Source: Onchidella celtica (taxonomy: Eukaryota; Mollusca; Gastropoda; Systellommatophora; Onchidiidae). Taken from it: a stretch of 64,000 bases of DNA. The stretch spans positions 30,035,688 through 30,099,687 of the forward strand of contig OZ007570.1 in NCBI GenBank assembly GCA_963931925.1, written 5' to 3'. A program made the translations under genes and the position numbers. Below, in pieces: positions 1-12,600 of the stretch. Within the stretch, counting starts at the first letter, position 1, and each line of letters begins with the position of its first letter. The notes beneath the pieces are model-generated. The model had not been told where the DNA came from and searched no databases. It saw only the letters and a program-made list of their open reading frames with translations.

Positions 1-502
1 TGATCAAACCCGTCTCCCTATTTAACATTTGAATAGTTTTAAAGTTTTTCGCAGAAACATTTTTACCACATCCAAGAATAACAAAGGTGACCAAACCTTT
101 GAAAAGTTTTCCTGCAAAATGACAAAACTCTTGATACATATGTATGTATGTTAGTTGGATGACGAACTATAAGTGCTAAAAAAGTAGATAAAAATCACAT
201 TTGCAAAATGAAAGATACTCAATAATGGGTTTTTGCGAACACTTTTCTGAATAGTATGAACTTTGCACTAAATGTATTTTGATTATGCGTTCCTCATTTG
301 TTCAATAACATGTTTGGCACTGACTTTGTAACATGCTGCAATATTTGAAAATCAATGTTTAAACAGTATAATAATGATTTTTTGAAAACATATAGATCTA
401 TATATGATGCAACATAACTTTTGACTTTTCACAACAAACAGGTATAACAGTAAACTTCACTATCACAAGACTATAAAATAAAACTTTGTATAGTCCATCA
501 GA
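1..502. other. 3' flank of gene 1, no gene seen
   Basis: AT-rich sequence downstream of the gene 1 stop codon (gene 1 runs on the minus strand). It should contain the 3' UTR, but I see no canonical AATAAA or ATTAAA on the minus strand here. No protein-like frame or clear repeat was found. Confidence 0.5.
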
Positions 503-607
503 TCACCATAAAGGATTTTTCACAAACATTCCCCTCCACTCAATCGTTTCTGCCTCCTCTATTCTTTTCTTCAGAAAGTTGACAGTGTTCTCCAGTTTGG
601 AAATTTC
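503..607 (-). CDS. Gene 1 exon 7 (terminal)
   Basis: The acceptor is a T-rich tract ending CAG just above 607. It encodes 34 residues starting EISKLENTVNFLKKRIEEAE and ending KNPLW, then TGA at 505-503. The charged heptad-like sequence continues the coiled coil of exon 6. Confidence 0.85.
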   Translation of the reverse strand, partial: EISKLENTVNFLKKRIEEAETIEWRGMFVKNPLW

Positions 608-3600
608 CTGAAAAAGATCAAAATATTGTTAGTCACAAATACAATACCATTTAAGCAATTCCTGGACATGTGATGGAAATTTTAATTCCCTGTACCTTGA
701 AATTGTTTTGTACTACTAACAGTGTGACCATGAAGGAGCTTGGACTGCAGGCTTTTTTAGTTTGTTGCATTTTTCTCCAACATTTTTATTTAAATGGTAG
801 GTTTCAAAAATGTGCTAAATATTACAGACTACATGTCATGTAAAATTTAAGAATGAAATAGTGCAAACATGTATGTTTTTGACCACAATTGAGTCTTCCC
901 CTTATTTTTGTTAAATGAACTTGGTTTCCTCTTAGGCAATGGAATCAACATGATCAACATCAGGTAAATATTAGCTGAAAACCCATCTTCACATATTATA
1001 GACCATCGGCTCCCAACCTTTTCTATACCCCGCACCCCTAGAAAACTTCTGATATATTCTCACACCCCAAACAAAAGTAATATCTGGTTTGAAGATGAAG
1101 AGAGCAAAAAATACTCAATTTGAGCAAATCCAAGTTTTCACACCCCCTGAAATATCGTCTCCCACCCCCAGGGGGCTGCGAGCATCCCTGGATGAGAACC
1201 TCCGCTATAGACAAAGGACTTGCAGTTTCACAGGTAATTCAGTTTGAACAAGACCATAATTCTTTGTCTCACTACCAAATGTTAAACATCTTACCTGATG
1301 AACTTTATCCTTCCTTCTTTCATGAACATTCTCCATACTCACTTCAAGCTTTGACAGCTGTTAGGTAGAGAATGATAAAGAATGTGCGTGTACATAGACT
1401 GTTGGTGAAATGTTATAACTGACGTAAGTTAGAAGATGTTGCAATAAAAATATCATCCACAGACCCATTTTGATATCATCTATCTTTTTCAAAGGAATTA
1501 GAAAGCTGGAATGCTTTTGGATCGGCATATTCTTCAATGACTTTTGCCTCTCTCAGGGATGGTACCAGGATAGGAGGAAAATGTTAAAAACGTGTGTGTG
1601 TGTGTGGGGGGGGGGGGTGGGGGGAAGGAGGAGGGTAGAGACTGGGGGTCCACAGCCCTAGGACCAGGCCATATATAGATTGTTGGGCTTTTCAAGAGCT
1701 AAACTGAGCCATATCCAGCACTCTTCTTCTAAATTTAAATTTTTGAAAAAATCAACTATTAATTTCTCCACACCGAAAAATGTTGGAATTCAGAGCAAGT
1801 TGTTGGAACAAGTTCCATTCCTTCTACCTGTACCTGTGATTCTGTAAGAGCAAAGGAGTAAAGAAGTCAAGGGCTGAAACATTGGTTTGACACAGGGATC
1901 CTCATCCTCCGGAGATCTCCTACAGTATCTACTCTCCCAACAGTGACACAGCGGTTCTCATCCTCTGGAGATCTCCTTTAGTATTTACTTTCCCAACAGT
2001 GACACAGGGGTCTTCATACTTTGGAGATCTCCTTCAGCATCTACTCTCCCAACAGTGACAAAGGGGTCCTCATCCTCTGAAGATCTCCTCTGGTATCTAC
2101 TCTCCCAACAGCGACACAGTGGTTCTCATCCTCTGGAAATCTCCTACAGTATCTACTCTCCCAACAGTGACCAAGGGCTCCTCATCCTCTGAAGATCCCC
2201 TATAGTATCTACTCTCCCAATAGTTTTTGTTCTTTTTTCATATGGGACTTTCCCCAAATGTGAGAAAAATATTGACACTCACCCTCTCCTGTATATCCAT
2301 CAGTTTGTTCTTCAAGGACTCTGCATACTGAGACAGTTCTAAGGAGTTTGGATTGGGTTCCACTGAGAAACAATATAAGAAAAAAAGGAATCAATATAAT
2401 GAATCTTTTTTTCATCCAACTTCTCTATAATAATGTAGGCAGTTCAGTGACGCTCCGATAGGCTCGCGTGCGGCAGCCTTTTTCGCCCGTCACCAATGTG
2501 ACCGCCCGTGACTGTCACGCATTCACATCGTCTCAAAAACCGTCCTTTTTGTTTCGTTAACATCAACTTGTCGGCACTTCCGATACATATTTTTAAAGGG
2601 AAATGAATGCTCTTCAAAATGGCGTTCTCCAAGTTTGTGTCCATTCGATAGTTCCAGAGATATTTTGATTCAAAAATGAGGTAAATTTGAATCTGTGAGT
2701 GCATAAAATCTATTTGTCTTAGGTTTTTGAAACTTTACTTAGATCTTTTCTCCCGAATGTGGTAAAAATTCAGTTAATTGAACTATGCAGCAAAGCGCTG
2801 GGCTTGGCCCGAAAATGCATCTTTACATTCAATGCCGTTCAACGTTCGCCCCCACCTTCATCCCCTCACTCTTACTGTTTCAATCGGCGCTTCGTAACTT
2901 CGGTATCTCATTTATATCGCGTCAGTGCCATCTATTATATATTTCAGTAACTTGCAATCTTTGGCATGACTAACTGACCAAACTATACACTCTCCAGGCC
3001 TTAAATTTGGCAGGAAGGTGGCAACTGAGATAAGGAAGATGATGGCTATAATTAAAAGTTGTTTACTTCAAGCACGTATTTTTAAAAAATTACAATGTTT
3101 ATTGCTATGTAACATCTGTATTTTTGCATGTTTGTTTCGTAATATATATAGTACCGTTCATGTCATAAAAAGTAACCGTATCAAGCGTTCAGTTTGGTGT
3201 GTAGTGTTCTGGTGCGCATTGTTCTGAAGCAAGATTGTAGTTTTTATTACTTTTATTATATGAGAGAGAGAGAGAGAGGGGGGGGGGGGGAGCACATGAT
3301 TTTTCATTCCGGGCAATGCCCGGTAGGTCATCTAGTTCATAATAATTTGACAGAATAATTGAAAATATATTTAGGTATGTTTTTCTTGTTTTGTTTTATC
3401 TTGCTTTTTTCTATAGTTGTTTATAAGATGGTTGGCACCAATAAAATACTTATTAATAATAATAGGGGGAACATTTCACAAGCTCCAGATCTTTTATTGT
3501 CTAAATCTACTGTAGTACTAGTAGAAAAGAAGACTCCTCTCATTGGATCCATACTTACTTATCTAATCAGACTTAGTATTTTATCACATTGAGTATAGCT

Positions 3601-6600
3601 ACATTGATGTGTGTTTACATTATTAGTGGGCCTGTCACTTCAGACTGTTCTTTTCATCTTTTTTTTTTTTATATGACAAGTATAATGTCGTGAATGAGGG
3701 CAAGTTAGAGCTTGGCTATTGGGCAATGACTGAATCAGAATTTAATTCTGTTGATTATGTCACGAGTGGAGTGAGTGCAATTAAGGGGATTGCTACAGAG
3801 CGGGTGTAGAGTAAGAAAGGCTCACGGTGGACAAGTAAGTTAAGCGTGCTGTTGTGAGTAGTGGGGGGGGTCTGAATGAGGCGGAAGCGCTGTATTACTA
3901 TCACTGCAAGTTAGAAGGTCCTACGGAACGGACCTGTGAATAAGAGCCCATCGGGCCGACATAAGGGGAGCAGTCGAGAAGACTAGTGAGAGAGTCTTTC
4001 CAGTAATGACTGGTATGTAGAACGTTGATTGATTATTATGATTGATGTATTATATTATATTCGTCTATTACCATGATGTAAATAAGTATATGTGAGGAAT
4101 GTGGAAGTCCTTGATACTGGATATAGCAAGGTGCGCCATGAGCGATAGATGAAAGTGAGTTCATGGATTTGTAGCGCGAGTGAGTAGTGTGTACTCCGAT
4201 GGAGGTGTGTTACCGTAAGATGTGTGGTGAGTGAAAGGTGAACTAGTGTGTGTACGCTTCATGGGTTGTAAGGAGAGGTGGAGTGAATAGAAATGGTAGG
4301 GTATTATACCAATGTAATGTTATTCTTGTAGGTGTCGAGGACGGGCCGCAGAGCCACCTCGATGAGCACAGGGGATAGGCCAGCATAGGGCCGGAGGCCA
4401 CACATAGGCCAGAAGTGAGGCTGTCAGTGCAGGACAGTAGAGGCACATAAAGTCGTGGCAGTCAGGCCACGGACAGGGACGTAGATATGAGCGTGAATGT
4501 GATAATGCACTATTGCCATGTTGAGGGGAGAATGTACTATTGAAATGATAATGTCTATTGAAATGATAATGTGTTATTGCCCTGCTGAGGTGCTAGGGGA
4601 ATGCTAAGGTGTATGACAATAGGAAGGTGATATTGAGAGACTGCGGTGCCAGTAAATTATTAATGTGCTATTAAGACCCTGAAGGGAGAGGCTGAGGCCG
4701 AAGTGCCTTTAGGAGTAACTACCGGATTGTGGATCCGAGGGAGAGTGTGTGTGAGAATAAGGCCGTTGTACGGCAGTTGATTTCAATAATATAATGTATG
4801 TAATTGCGCTATTATCTGTATAATTATGTTTAATAAATGTGTGAGTCTGATGGGTTGTTCTGTTAAGTGTTAAACGTGTTTGTTCGTGATTGTTGTCCTG
4901 TCATAAACTATTACATCTCCCAGTCTGGGATTTGTGACAGATTATACTGTTTGTTGGTGCAGACATGTTTTTTGCTGATGTTATTCTTGAATGCATAACT
5001 TTTTTGTAGGTTTTGTAGCCTATCTGGGAAGAATGGCTTTTTGATGAGTGAATACTAGTAATAATATGAGTCTCTTTATTCTTTTATAGTCTGGTTTTTG
5101 GTTGATAAAAAAAATACACAGATCTACATTGAGTACCTGGGTAACATGAACGATGTTTGCATAATAGAATTTTTTGTTTAATTTTGTCATTTACATTTTA
5201 AACATTTTCAATTGAAGGAAGTTTTTCTTAGTACGCTATGCCTTTTAAAATCTTGTACAAACATTAACAAGCAAAATGCTGTATAACAATTGAAAATATC
5301 TTAATTCTACTAGTTCCTGTTGTTTTTCTACTTGATAATCCATTATTCTGGCAGTACAAAGGAAAGAAGGGCATTTGGGCTTGGCAGTAAAAGGGTTAGA
5401 TACTAAATGAAATTGAAAGACAACACAAATGTGGTGCTTAAGAACCCACCTGACTGAAAACGCTGTACCACTTCCAAAGTGAAGGGCCTGAGAATGAGAC
5501 AGACAACATAATTATACAGTCATCAAAATACACAACCAAAACTGAGTTGTTTTTTGTATGGAGGAATAATGAATTGAATGACATTAGCAATAAGCACAAG
5601 AGGACATACATTAATGCAGTTAAACTTAATCTTTCATAAAATATCTTCGTATTTTATTTTCATTCTACATGTGAATTTAACAAATTTCAGCCGCAGACAG
5701 AAATGGATAAGACTAACGTCAATAAACAGCTCTTGAAAATGAATGCCATTTAGTCACCACAGGATACTGTCGACTGAGCTGATGGATCTGTTTAAAAATG
5801 CATGAGATTGATCAAGCAGTCCTGAAGAAACAAGAAACAGTAAATGATATTTCTCTCTGTGTAAAGTGTGTGTATGCGTGTTTGTGTATCTATCATAACT
5901 GTATGTGTCACGAGTGGAGTGAGCGATAGTTAATAATTACGGGGGGAAAGGAGGAGAGTAAAATTAACGCACGTAGACAAGTAAGTTAAAGCGTGCTGTT
6001 ATGAGTGGTGGGGGGTCTGAATGAGGCGAAAGCGCTGTATTACTATCACTGCAAGTTAAAAGGTCCTACTGAACGGACGCAAGAGAAAGCCCAGTGGGCG
6101 AACATAAGGGGAGCAGTCAGAAGACTAGTGAGAGAGTCTTTCCAGTGATGACTGGTAGGTAGAACGTTGATTGATAATTATGATGGATGTATTATATTAT
6201 ATTCGTCTATTACCATGATGTAAATAAGTATATGTGAGGAATGTGGAAGTCCTTGATATTGGATATAGCAATGTGCGCCATGAGCGATAGATGAAAGTTG
6301 AGTTCATGGATTTGTAGCGCGAGTGAGTAGTGTGTACTCCGATGGAGGTGTGTTACCGTAAGATGTTTGGTGAGTGAAATGTGAACTATTGTGTGTACGC
6401 TTCATGGGTTGTAAGGAGAGGTGGAGTGAATAGAAATGGTATGGTATTATACCAATGTAATGTTATTCTTGTAGGTGCCGAGGTCGGGCCGAAGAGCGCC
6501 ACCTACGGTGAGCCCAGGGGATAGGCCAGCATAGGGCCGGGGGCCACACATAGGCCAAGAGTGAGGCTGTCGGTGCAGGACAGTAGAGGCACATAAAGTC

Positions 6601-9600
6601 GTGGCAGTCTGGCCACGGACAGGGACGTAGATATGAGCGTGAATGTGATAATGTACTATTGCCATGTTGATGGGCTATTGAAATGATAATGTACTACTGC
6701 CATGTTGATGGGCTATTGAAATGATAATGTGCTAGTGCCCTGCTGAGGTGCTAGTGGAATGCTAAGGTGTATGACAATAGGAAGGTGATATTGAGAGACT
6801 GCGGTGCCAGTGAATTATTAATGTGCTATTAAGACCCTGAGGGGAGAGGCTGAGGCCGAAGTGCCTTTAGGAAGTAACTACCGGGTTGTGGATCCGAGGA
6901 AGAGTGCATGTGAGAATAAGGCCGTTGTACGGCAGTTAATTTCAATAATATAATGTATGTAATTGCGCTATTATCTGTATAATTATGTTTAATAAATGTG
7001 TGAGTCTGATGGGTTGTTCTGTTAAGTGTTAAACTGGTTCGTTCGTGATTGTTGTCTTGTTATAATCATTATTACATCTCCCAGTCTGGGATTTGTGACA
7101 TTGGGGGCTCGTCCGTTGTGACTCGTCCATTTTCGTAATATTTAGTTGTAGTTAGTTAGTAGGGATTTTTCAGTGGGCATTTGTTACTTTAGTTTTTGTC
7201 CACGTAATACTTATCTTGTGGTAGGAATTTGTGCTGCCTTTGTTCGTGGGATGAATGGAAATTTCATGATGGTATGATTTATGTATATTTATGAATATGT
7301 ATTGATGCATGTACTGTTATGAATATGTACTAATGTGTATTTGAACTTTCCAGAGTGTGTGTGCCAGCCTGAGGAGTCAAGCGGCCAGAGCTCCGATTAA
7401 GGGGAGTAGTTAAACTCAAAATTCGAAGTTAAGTGAAACTGAAATTTTGTACCCTGGATTGGGGGCTGTTCCTTTAATCTGTCTTTTTCTCTGTTTTTGC
7501 TGTTTTCGTTTGCTGTGTTGAACCTAGTTTATCCTTTAAAAAAAAAAGGTGTGATAAACTTGGAACTTCGTTCATCACGGTGAACATTCTGTAGGGCTTT
7601 GTTAGTGTTTAGTTGTAGCGTCGATATCTTCTCTGTTCCGCAGGAAGACGTATTCTCTTGTCCCTCTTTCTACCTATCTGTAGATACGTTCTTTTTTTCA
7701 GACTCTGTTCTTGTTCGTACCTTGTAGTGTAATCGGCGTAGTTAGGTTGCACTTTTTTTCCCATTATAGTTTTTTTTGTAGAAGCTTTGTCCTAGTCTGG
7801 TTCGTTGTCCTTGACGTACTTAACTTGTGGTCCTTCTTCTGAAGTTCTTCATTCTGGTCGTTTCTATTCTTTTTTATTATTAATAGTGCTATACATTTAA
7901 TGAATATAGAATTAGTTAGGAAGTAGGTAAATTTCTGAATTGTATTTGAGACAATTGGGTATTGTTATATCTGGTGTGATCTCAGGTCTCTGGTCGTGTC
8001 GTTAGTGATCATACCGACAGGTTAGCCGTTTTCATAATATATACCGTAACCATAAATCTGTGAAATGGCGGAACTCCAACAACTAATGAAGTTGGGTAAG
8101 GAACTTGGCCTGGAGGGAGAGGAGCTACGCGGCTGGATTAAAGAGCAGCAGGCAGAATTGCGCGATGAGCGTGCTAAAGATAGAGAGAGAGAAAAAGAGG
8201 CTCAGCAGCAAGAAAGAGAGGCTAAGGCTCAGGAGCGAGAAAAAGACGCTCAAGAGCGGCAACAAGAAAGAGAGGCTAAGGCTCAGGAGCAGGAAAGGGA
8301 GTTAAAGTTAAAGGAGATAGAGGCGCAAGTAAAGATCGCAGAATTGGAAATCAAAAAGAATGCGCCAACAGAAACAGTTGAGCGGCAGGTACACAATAAA
8401 GGTGGCGTTAGGATTAAGCTCCCTACGTTCGACGACCGGAAGGACGACATAGACGCCTTCCTTTACAGGTTCGAACTGAACGCACAATTGCAATGGGGGG
8501 AAAATAAGGAATTGTGGTCTACGTACCTGGCGTCCTTATTGCAGGGGCGAGCGTTAACCTACTTTAAAGAGCTACAGCGCGAAGACGTGCAAGATTACGA
8601 TAAGCTGAAGGCTTTGCTGCTTCGCCGATTTGCGCGTACCGAGAAATATTTCCGGGAGCAATTTAGGCGAGCACGTGCGGATACCAGGGAGGACTTTGCT
8701 GCCTTCGTCGCGAGACTAACGGAATATTTCGCGAACTGGGTAGACTTGGCGCATGTGGGCGCGGATTTTGCTAAACTGAAAGACCTAATGATCCGTGACC
8801 AGCTGTACGCGTCGTGCCATAAAGATCTGGTGGCTTTCCTGAAAGAAAACGAACCCGCGACAGTGCAGGAGGCGTCTAAGTTGGCGGAAGCATACCGTAC
8901 GGCACATCCGTCCAAACCAGTGGCGAGGGCGTACGTCCAAGATGCTGGGTACGTCGCCGTTGTCGAGGGGTCGCCGACAGGACATAAAGACAGGTCGCGT
9001 CAGCGTGGTGCCTATAGTGGGCAAGCCCAGGGGCAGCGTAGGGGCTATCACCAATCACCTGCATATGGATCCGGTAAGTTTGACCGAGCAGGAGGGCTAG
9101 GTCGCGGTAATGACCGGGGGCGATTTGTGACCTTTGCCGATGACCGACGGCATAGGGACTTTAGTTCCGGTCGCGATGGGTCACGGGGACCCAGGCCTAG
9201 TGCAGCACAGGGAGCGGAGTGTTGGACTTGCGGACGCGTGGGTCACTTTTCACGCGAGTGTAGGGCCGCGAAGTGTTGGAACTGCGGAAGAGCAGATCAC
9301 ATCAGCGTGAATTGCCCTGCAGGTAGGATAGCGGCGAACGTGGACAGTAGCTCCAGTCCATGTTCCCCTAATAAATTTCATCATGCGGCTGCGTGTGTTA
9401 CATCGGACAACGGAGGCGGACAGTATTCTAAGTGTCCCAGTTGTGAGAAGTTATTATCTTCCGGTGTTTTACCTTGTGGGAGAAAGATCCCCGTTATAAA
9501 TTCATGTCATACAGGAGGTGGTCTTAGGGTTTATCCGGGGTTTGTTGGGGACGAACCGGTCTCGGTTTTACGAGATACAGGATCTACCGTTGTGGGAGTT

Positions 9601-12600
9601 CATAGGGACTGCATTCGGGATTCGCAGCTTACGGGTGAGACTGTCCCATGCATTCAATTTTCGGGGGCCATCGAGAAATTACCCATGGCAAAGATAGTGA
9701 TAGATACACCTTTCCTTAGCGGGGAAGTCGAAGCAGTCGTTGGTTGTTTTCCAGGCGCCCAGCTCATCATTGGGAATGTATCACGGGTAGTTTCCCCTTC
9801 CGAGGAGAATGTGCAGGCATGGTCGCAATCAAAAGGTATTGACTTTTGTGCCGCGGTCGAAACACGTCGACAGGTAGCTGATGAGGATAAGATTAGACCT
9901 TTGGCGACGCCAGCGGTCAAGCTAGATATCACGCCAGAGCGCTTGGCGAGATTACAAAGGGAGGATCCATCATTAAACCCATGTTTTGGGGAAGCGCGAA
10001 CCGAGAAAACGAGGAAATATAAGAACGGCTCGTCTTCCTTTGTTGTTCAGGCGGGCATTCTGTTCCGTAAGTATGTAACGGTGGCCTCCATTTTAAAGCA
10101 GGTCGTTATGCCAGCGTTGCTGATCGCAACAGTATTGCATTTGGCACATGATGTCCCATTAGCGGGTCATATGGGGATAGCTAGAACCAAAGAAAGGGTT
10201 CTTAAAAATTTTTACTGGCCATCGATCCACAGAGATGTACAAGTGTATTGTAAGACATGCAGTGCGTGCCAAAAGACGACGCATAAGGGTCGTACACCCC
10301 AGGCTCCTCTTCAAAAGATCCCCACGGTCTCGGAACCGTTTAAAAAGGTTTCGATAGACCTTGTTGGCCCCATTCACCCAGCGACCGATAGGGGGAATCG
10401 ATTTTTCTTAACGGTCATATGTAATGCTACGAGATGGCCAGAGGCGGTTCCTCTGCGGACCATAACGTCTGAGGCAGTCGCGGAAGCGTTGTTTGCAATT
10501 TTCGCTAGGGTTGGAATACCAGAACAAATTTTGTCTGATAGGGGCGCGCAATTTACTTCGGAGATGATGAAGGAATTGTTTCGCTTATTCAGCATACAAC
10601 CCATCACTACCACCCCTTATCATCCGCAGGCTAATGGCATGTGCGAGAGATTGAACTCGACGTTAAAGTCGATGCTGCGTAAGGTAGCTGCTGATCGCCC
10701 TAAAGATTGGGATAGATATATCCCTGCAGTATTATTCGCGTACAGAGAGGTACGGCAGGAGTCAACGGGATTCTCGCCGTTTGAAATGATGTATGGTCGT
10801 AGTCCTAGGGGCCCAACTGACGTTCTTCGGGACATGATGACGTCGCCATCATCGGGAGACGATGAGCAGATTTCGGTGTTTCAGTACCTTGTTGATTTAA
10901 GAGAAAGATTATCTTCAGCGCGCACTATAGCAGAAGAAGCTTCTAGTATCGCTTCGAAAAGAGCAAAAGACTATAAAGATAGAGGTTCCAAATTGAGAAT
11001 TTTTAAGCCAGGAGACAAGGTCCTATTGTTGTTACCTACGGACCATAATAAGTTATTGATGACATGGAAAGGTCCTTATGTTATTGAGCGAGTTGTTTCA
11101 AAGGTAGATTACGCTATCCACATTGATGGAACGAGTAAGGTTTTCCATGTTAATATGCTACAGAGATTTTATGAGAGACCACAGTATCTGTGTGCACAGA
11201 CAAAACCAGAGGAGACTGTCTTCTCTATTGCTTGTACGGGGCTCGTAGACCAGTTGGACTGTGACGTAAGTGACGCCGAGGCGCAGGAAGAGTTACAAAT
11301 TCAATTGCCGGAGTTAACTCCGACACAAGGTTACAGGGACGTAAAAATTAACCCTGACCTTACGAGTTGAAGGAGTAGGGAACTTAAGACCCTGTTAGCG
11401 TCGTTCCCGGATGTTATTACGGATTTGCCGGGTCGCACTACGGTGATCCAGCACCAAATAAAGTTGACTTCGGATAAGCCAGTATTTCTTAGACCTTATC
11501 CGCTGCCCTTTTCTTCGAGAGATAGAGTCATAAAGGAAGTTGAGTCAATGTTGAAGTTAGATGTGATAGAACCATCAACATCGCCGTATTCATCACCCAT
11601 CGTCCTCGTGAAAAAACTTGATGGATCGGTGCGGTTCTGTATTGATTTTCGAAGATTGAACACTATTACGGTAGGCGATAGGGAGCCTATTCCGTTTCAG
11701 GAGGAATTAATAGCTTCATTGGCCGGGTCCACGTGGTTTTCCAAGATAGATTTAACGAAAGGTTATTGGGAAATCCCTCTTACTGAGGAGTCTAAACAAT
11801 ACACGGCGTTCCAAACGCCCATTGGATTATTCCAATTTAAGGTCATGCCATTTGGGTTGGTAAACGCGCCAGCGACGTTTGCACGATTAATGAGACTAGT
11901 GTTGAAGGACATACCTAATGTCGTGTCATTCTTTGACGATATAGCATGTCATACGTCGACATGGTCTGATCATATTCAGACACTAACAGTAATTTTTAAA
12001 CGATTACGTCATTTTGGGTTAACTGCTAAACCCGCAAAGATGGATTTGGCATGTCCAGAGATAGTATTCTTAGGACATATCGTGGGTAGAGGTGTTCAGA
12101 GACCTGAAGTAACAAAAATTGACAAATTAGTAGGGTTGCAAATCCCAAAAACAAAGAAACAAGTCAGAAGCTTAGTGGGAATTTTAAATTATTACAGAAA
12201 GTTCATTCCAAATTTTTCCTCCTTGTCATCTTCTCTTACTGACCTTACTAAGAAGGGACAACCCGATAAGGTCCAGTGGACGTCTGAGTGTCAGACAGCA
12301 TTTGATAATTTGGTGACAGCATTATCATCGTCACCCATTCTGATATTACCCGATTTTCGATCTAATTTTATCCTCAGAACGGATGCGTCGGACTCTGGTG
12401 TCGGCGCTTGTCTTCTACAGGAGAAGAACGAATGTCTCCATCCTGTATGTTATGTCAGTAGGAAGTTATTGCAGAGAGAAAGAAAATATTCTGTGATAGA
12501 GCGGGAGTGTCTTGCCATTGTGTGGTCCGTCCAGAAATTAGGACGTTATCTCATGGGACGAGAATTTTGTATCCAGACGGACCACAAGCCACTGACATTT

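Larger units (their letters stand above)
2363..5449 (-). other. Gene 1 intron 4
   Basis: Non-coding. Its content is mostly the probable Helitron (to 3336) and the solo LTR at 3758-4939. The remainder is AT-rich with no supported gene. Confidence 0.6.
5906..7100 (+). repeat. LTR1
   Basis: 1195 bp, TGTCAC at the start and GTGACA at the end (6-bp inverted termini). It carries the AATAAA at 6991-6996 and a 38-bp internal tandem repeat at 6651-6727. Since it is the outermost 5' LTR it would supply the promoter for transcription of unit 1 and beyond. Preceded by target duplication GTATG. Confidence 0.95.

Noticed and set aside
6447-6665. 72-codon minus-strand frame repeated in every array LTR
   Set aside because: It recurs only because the LTRs are near-identical. 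It has no domain, and in the solo LTRs it changes frame or sequence freely.
8595-10835. Several 60-106-codon antisense frames inside the Gag-integrase region, repeated in each unit
   Set aside because: Shadows of a long constrained coding strand; no domains or start context.
11368-11370. TGA as a selenocysteine codon
   Set aside because: There is no functional reason at an integrase-RT linker, and I saw no convincing SECIS-like structure in the 3' region. Readthrough or mutation is simpler.
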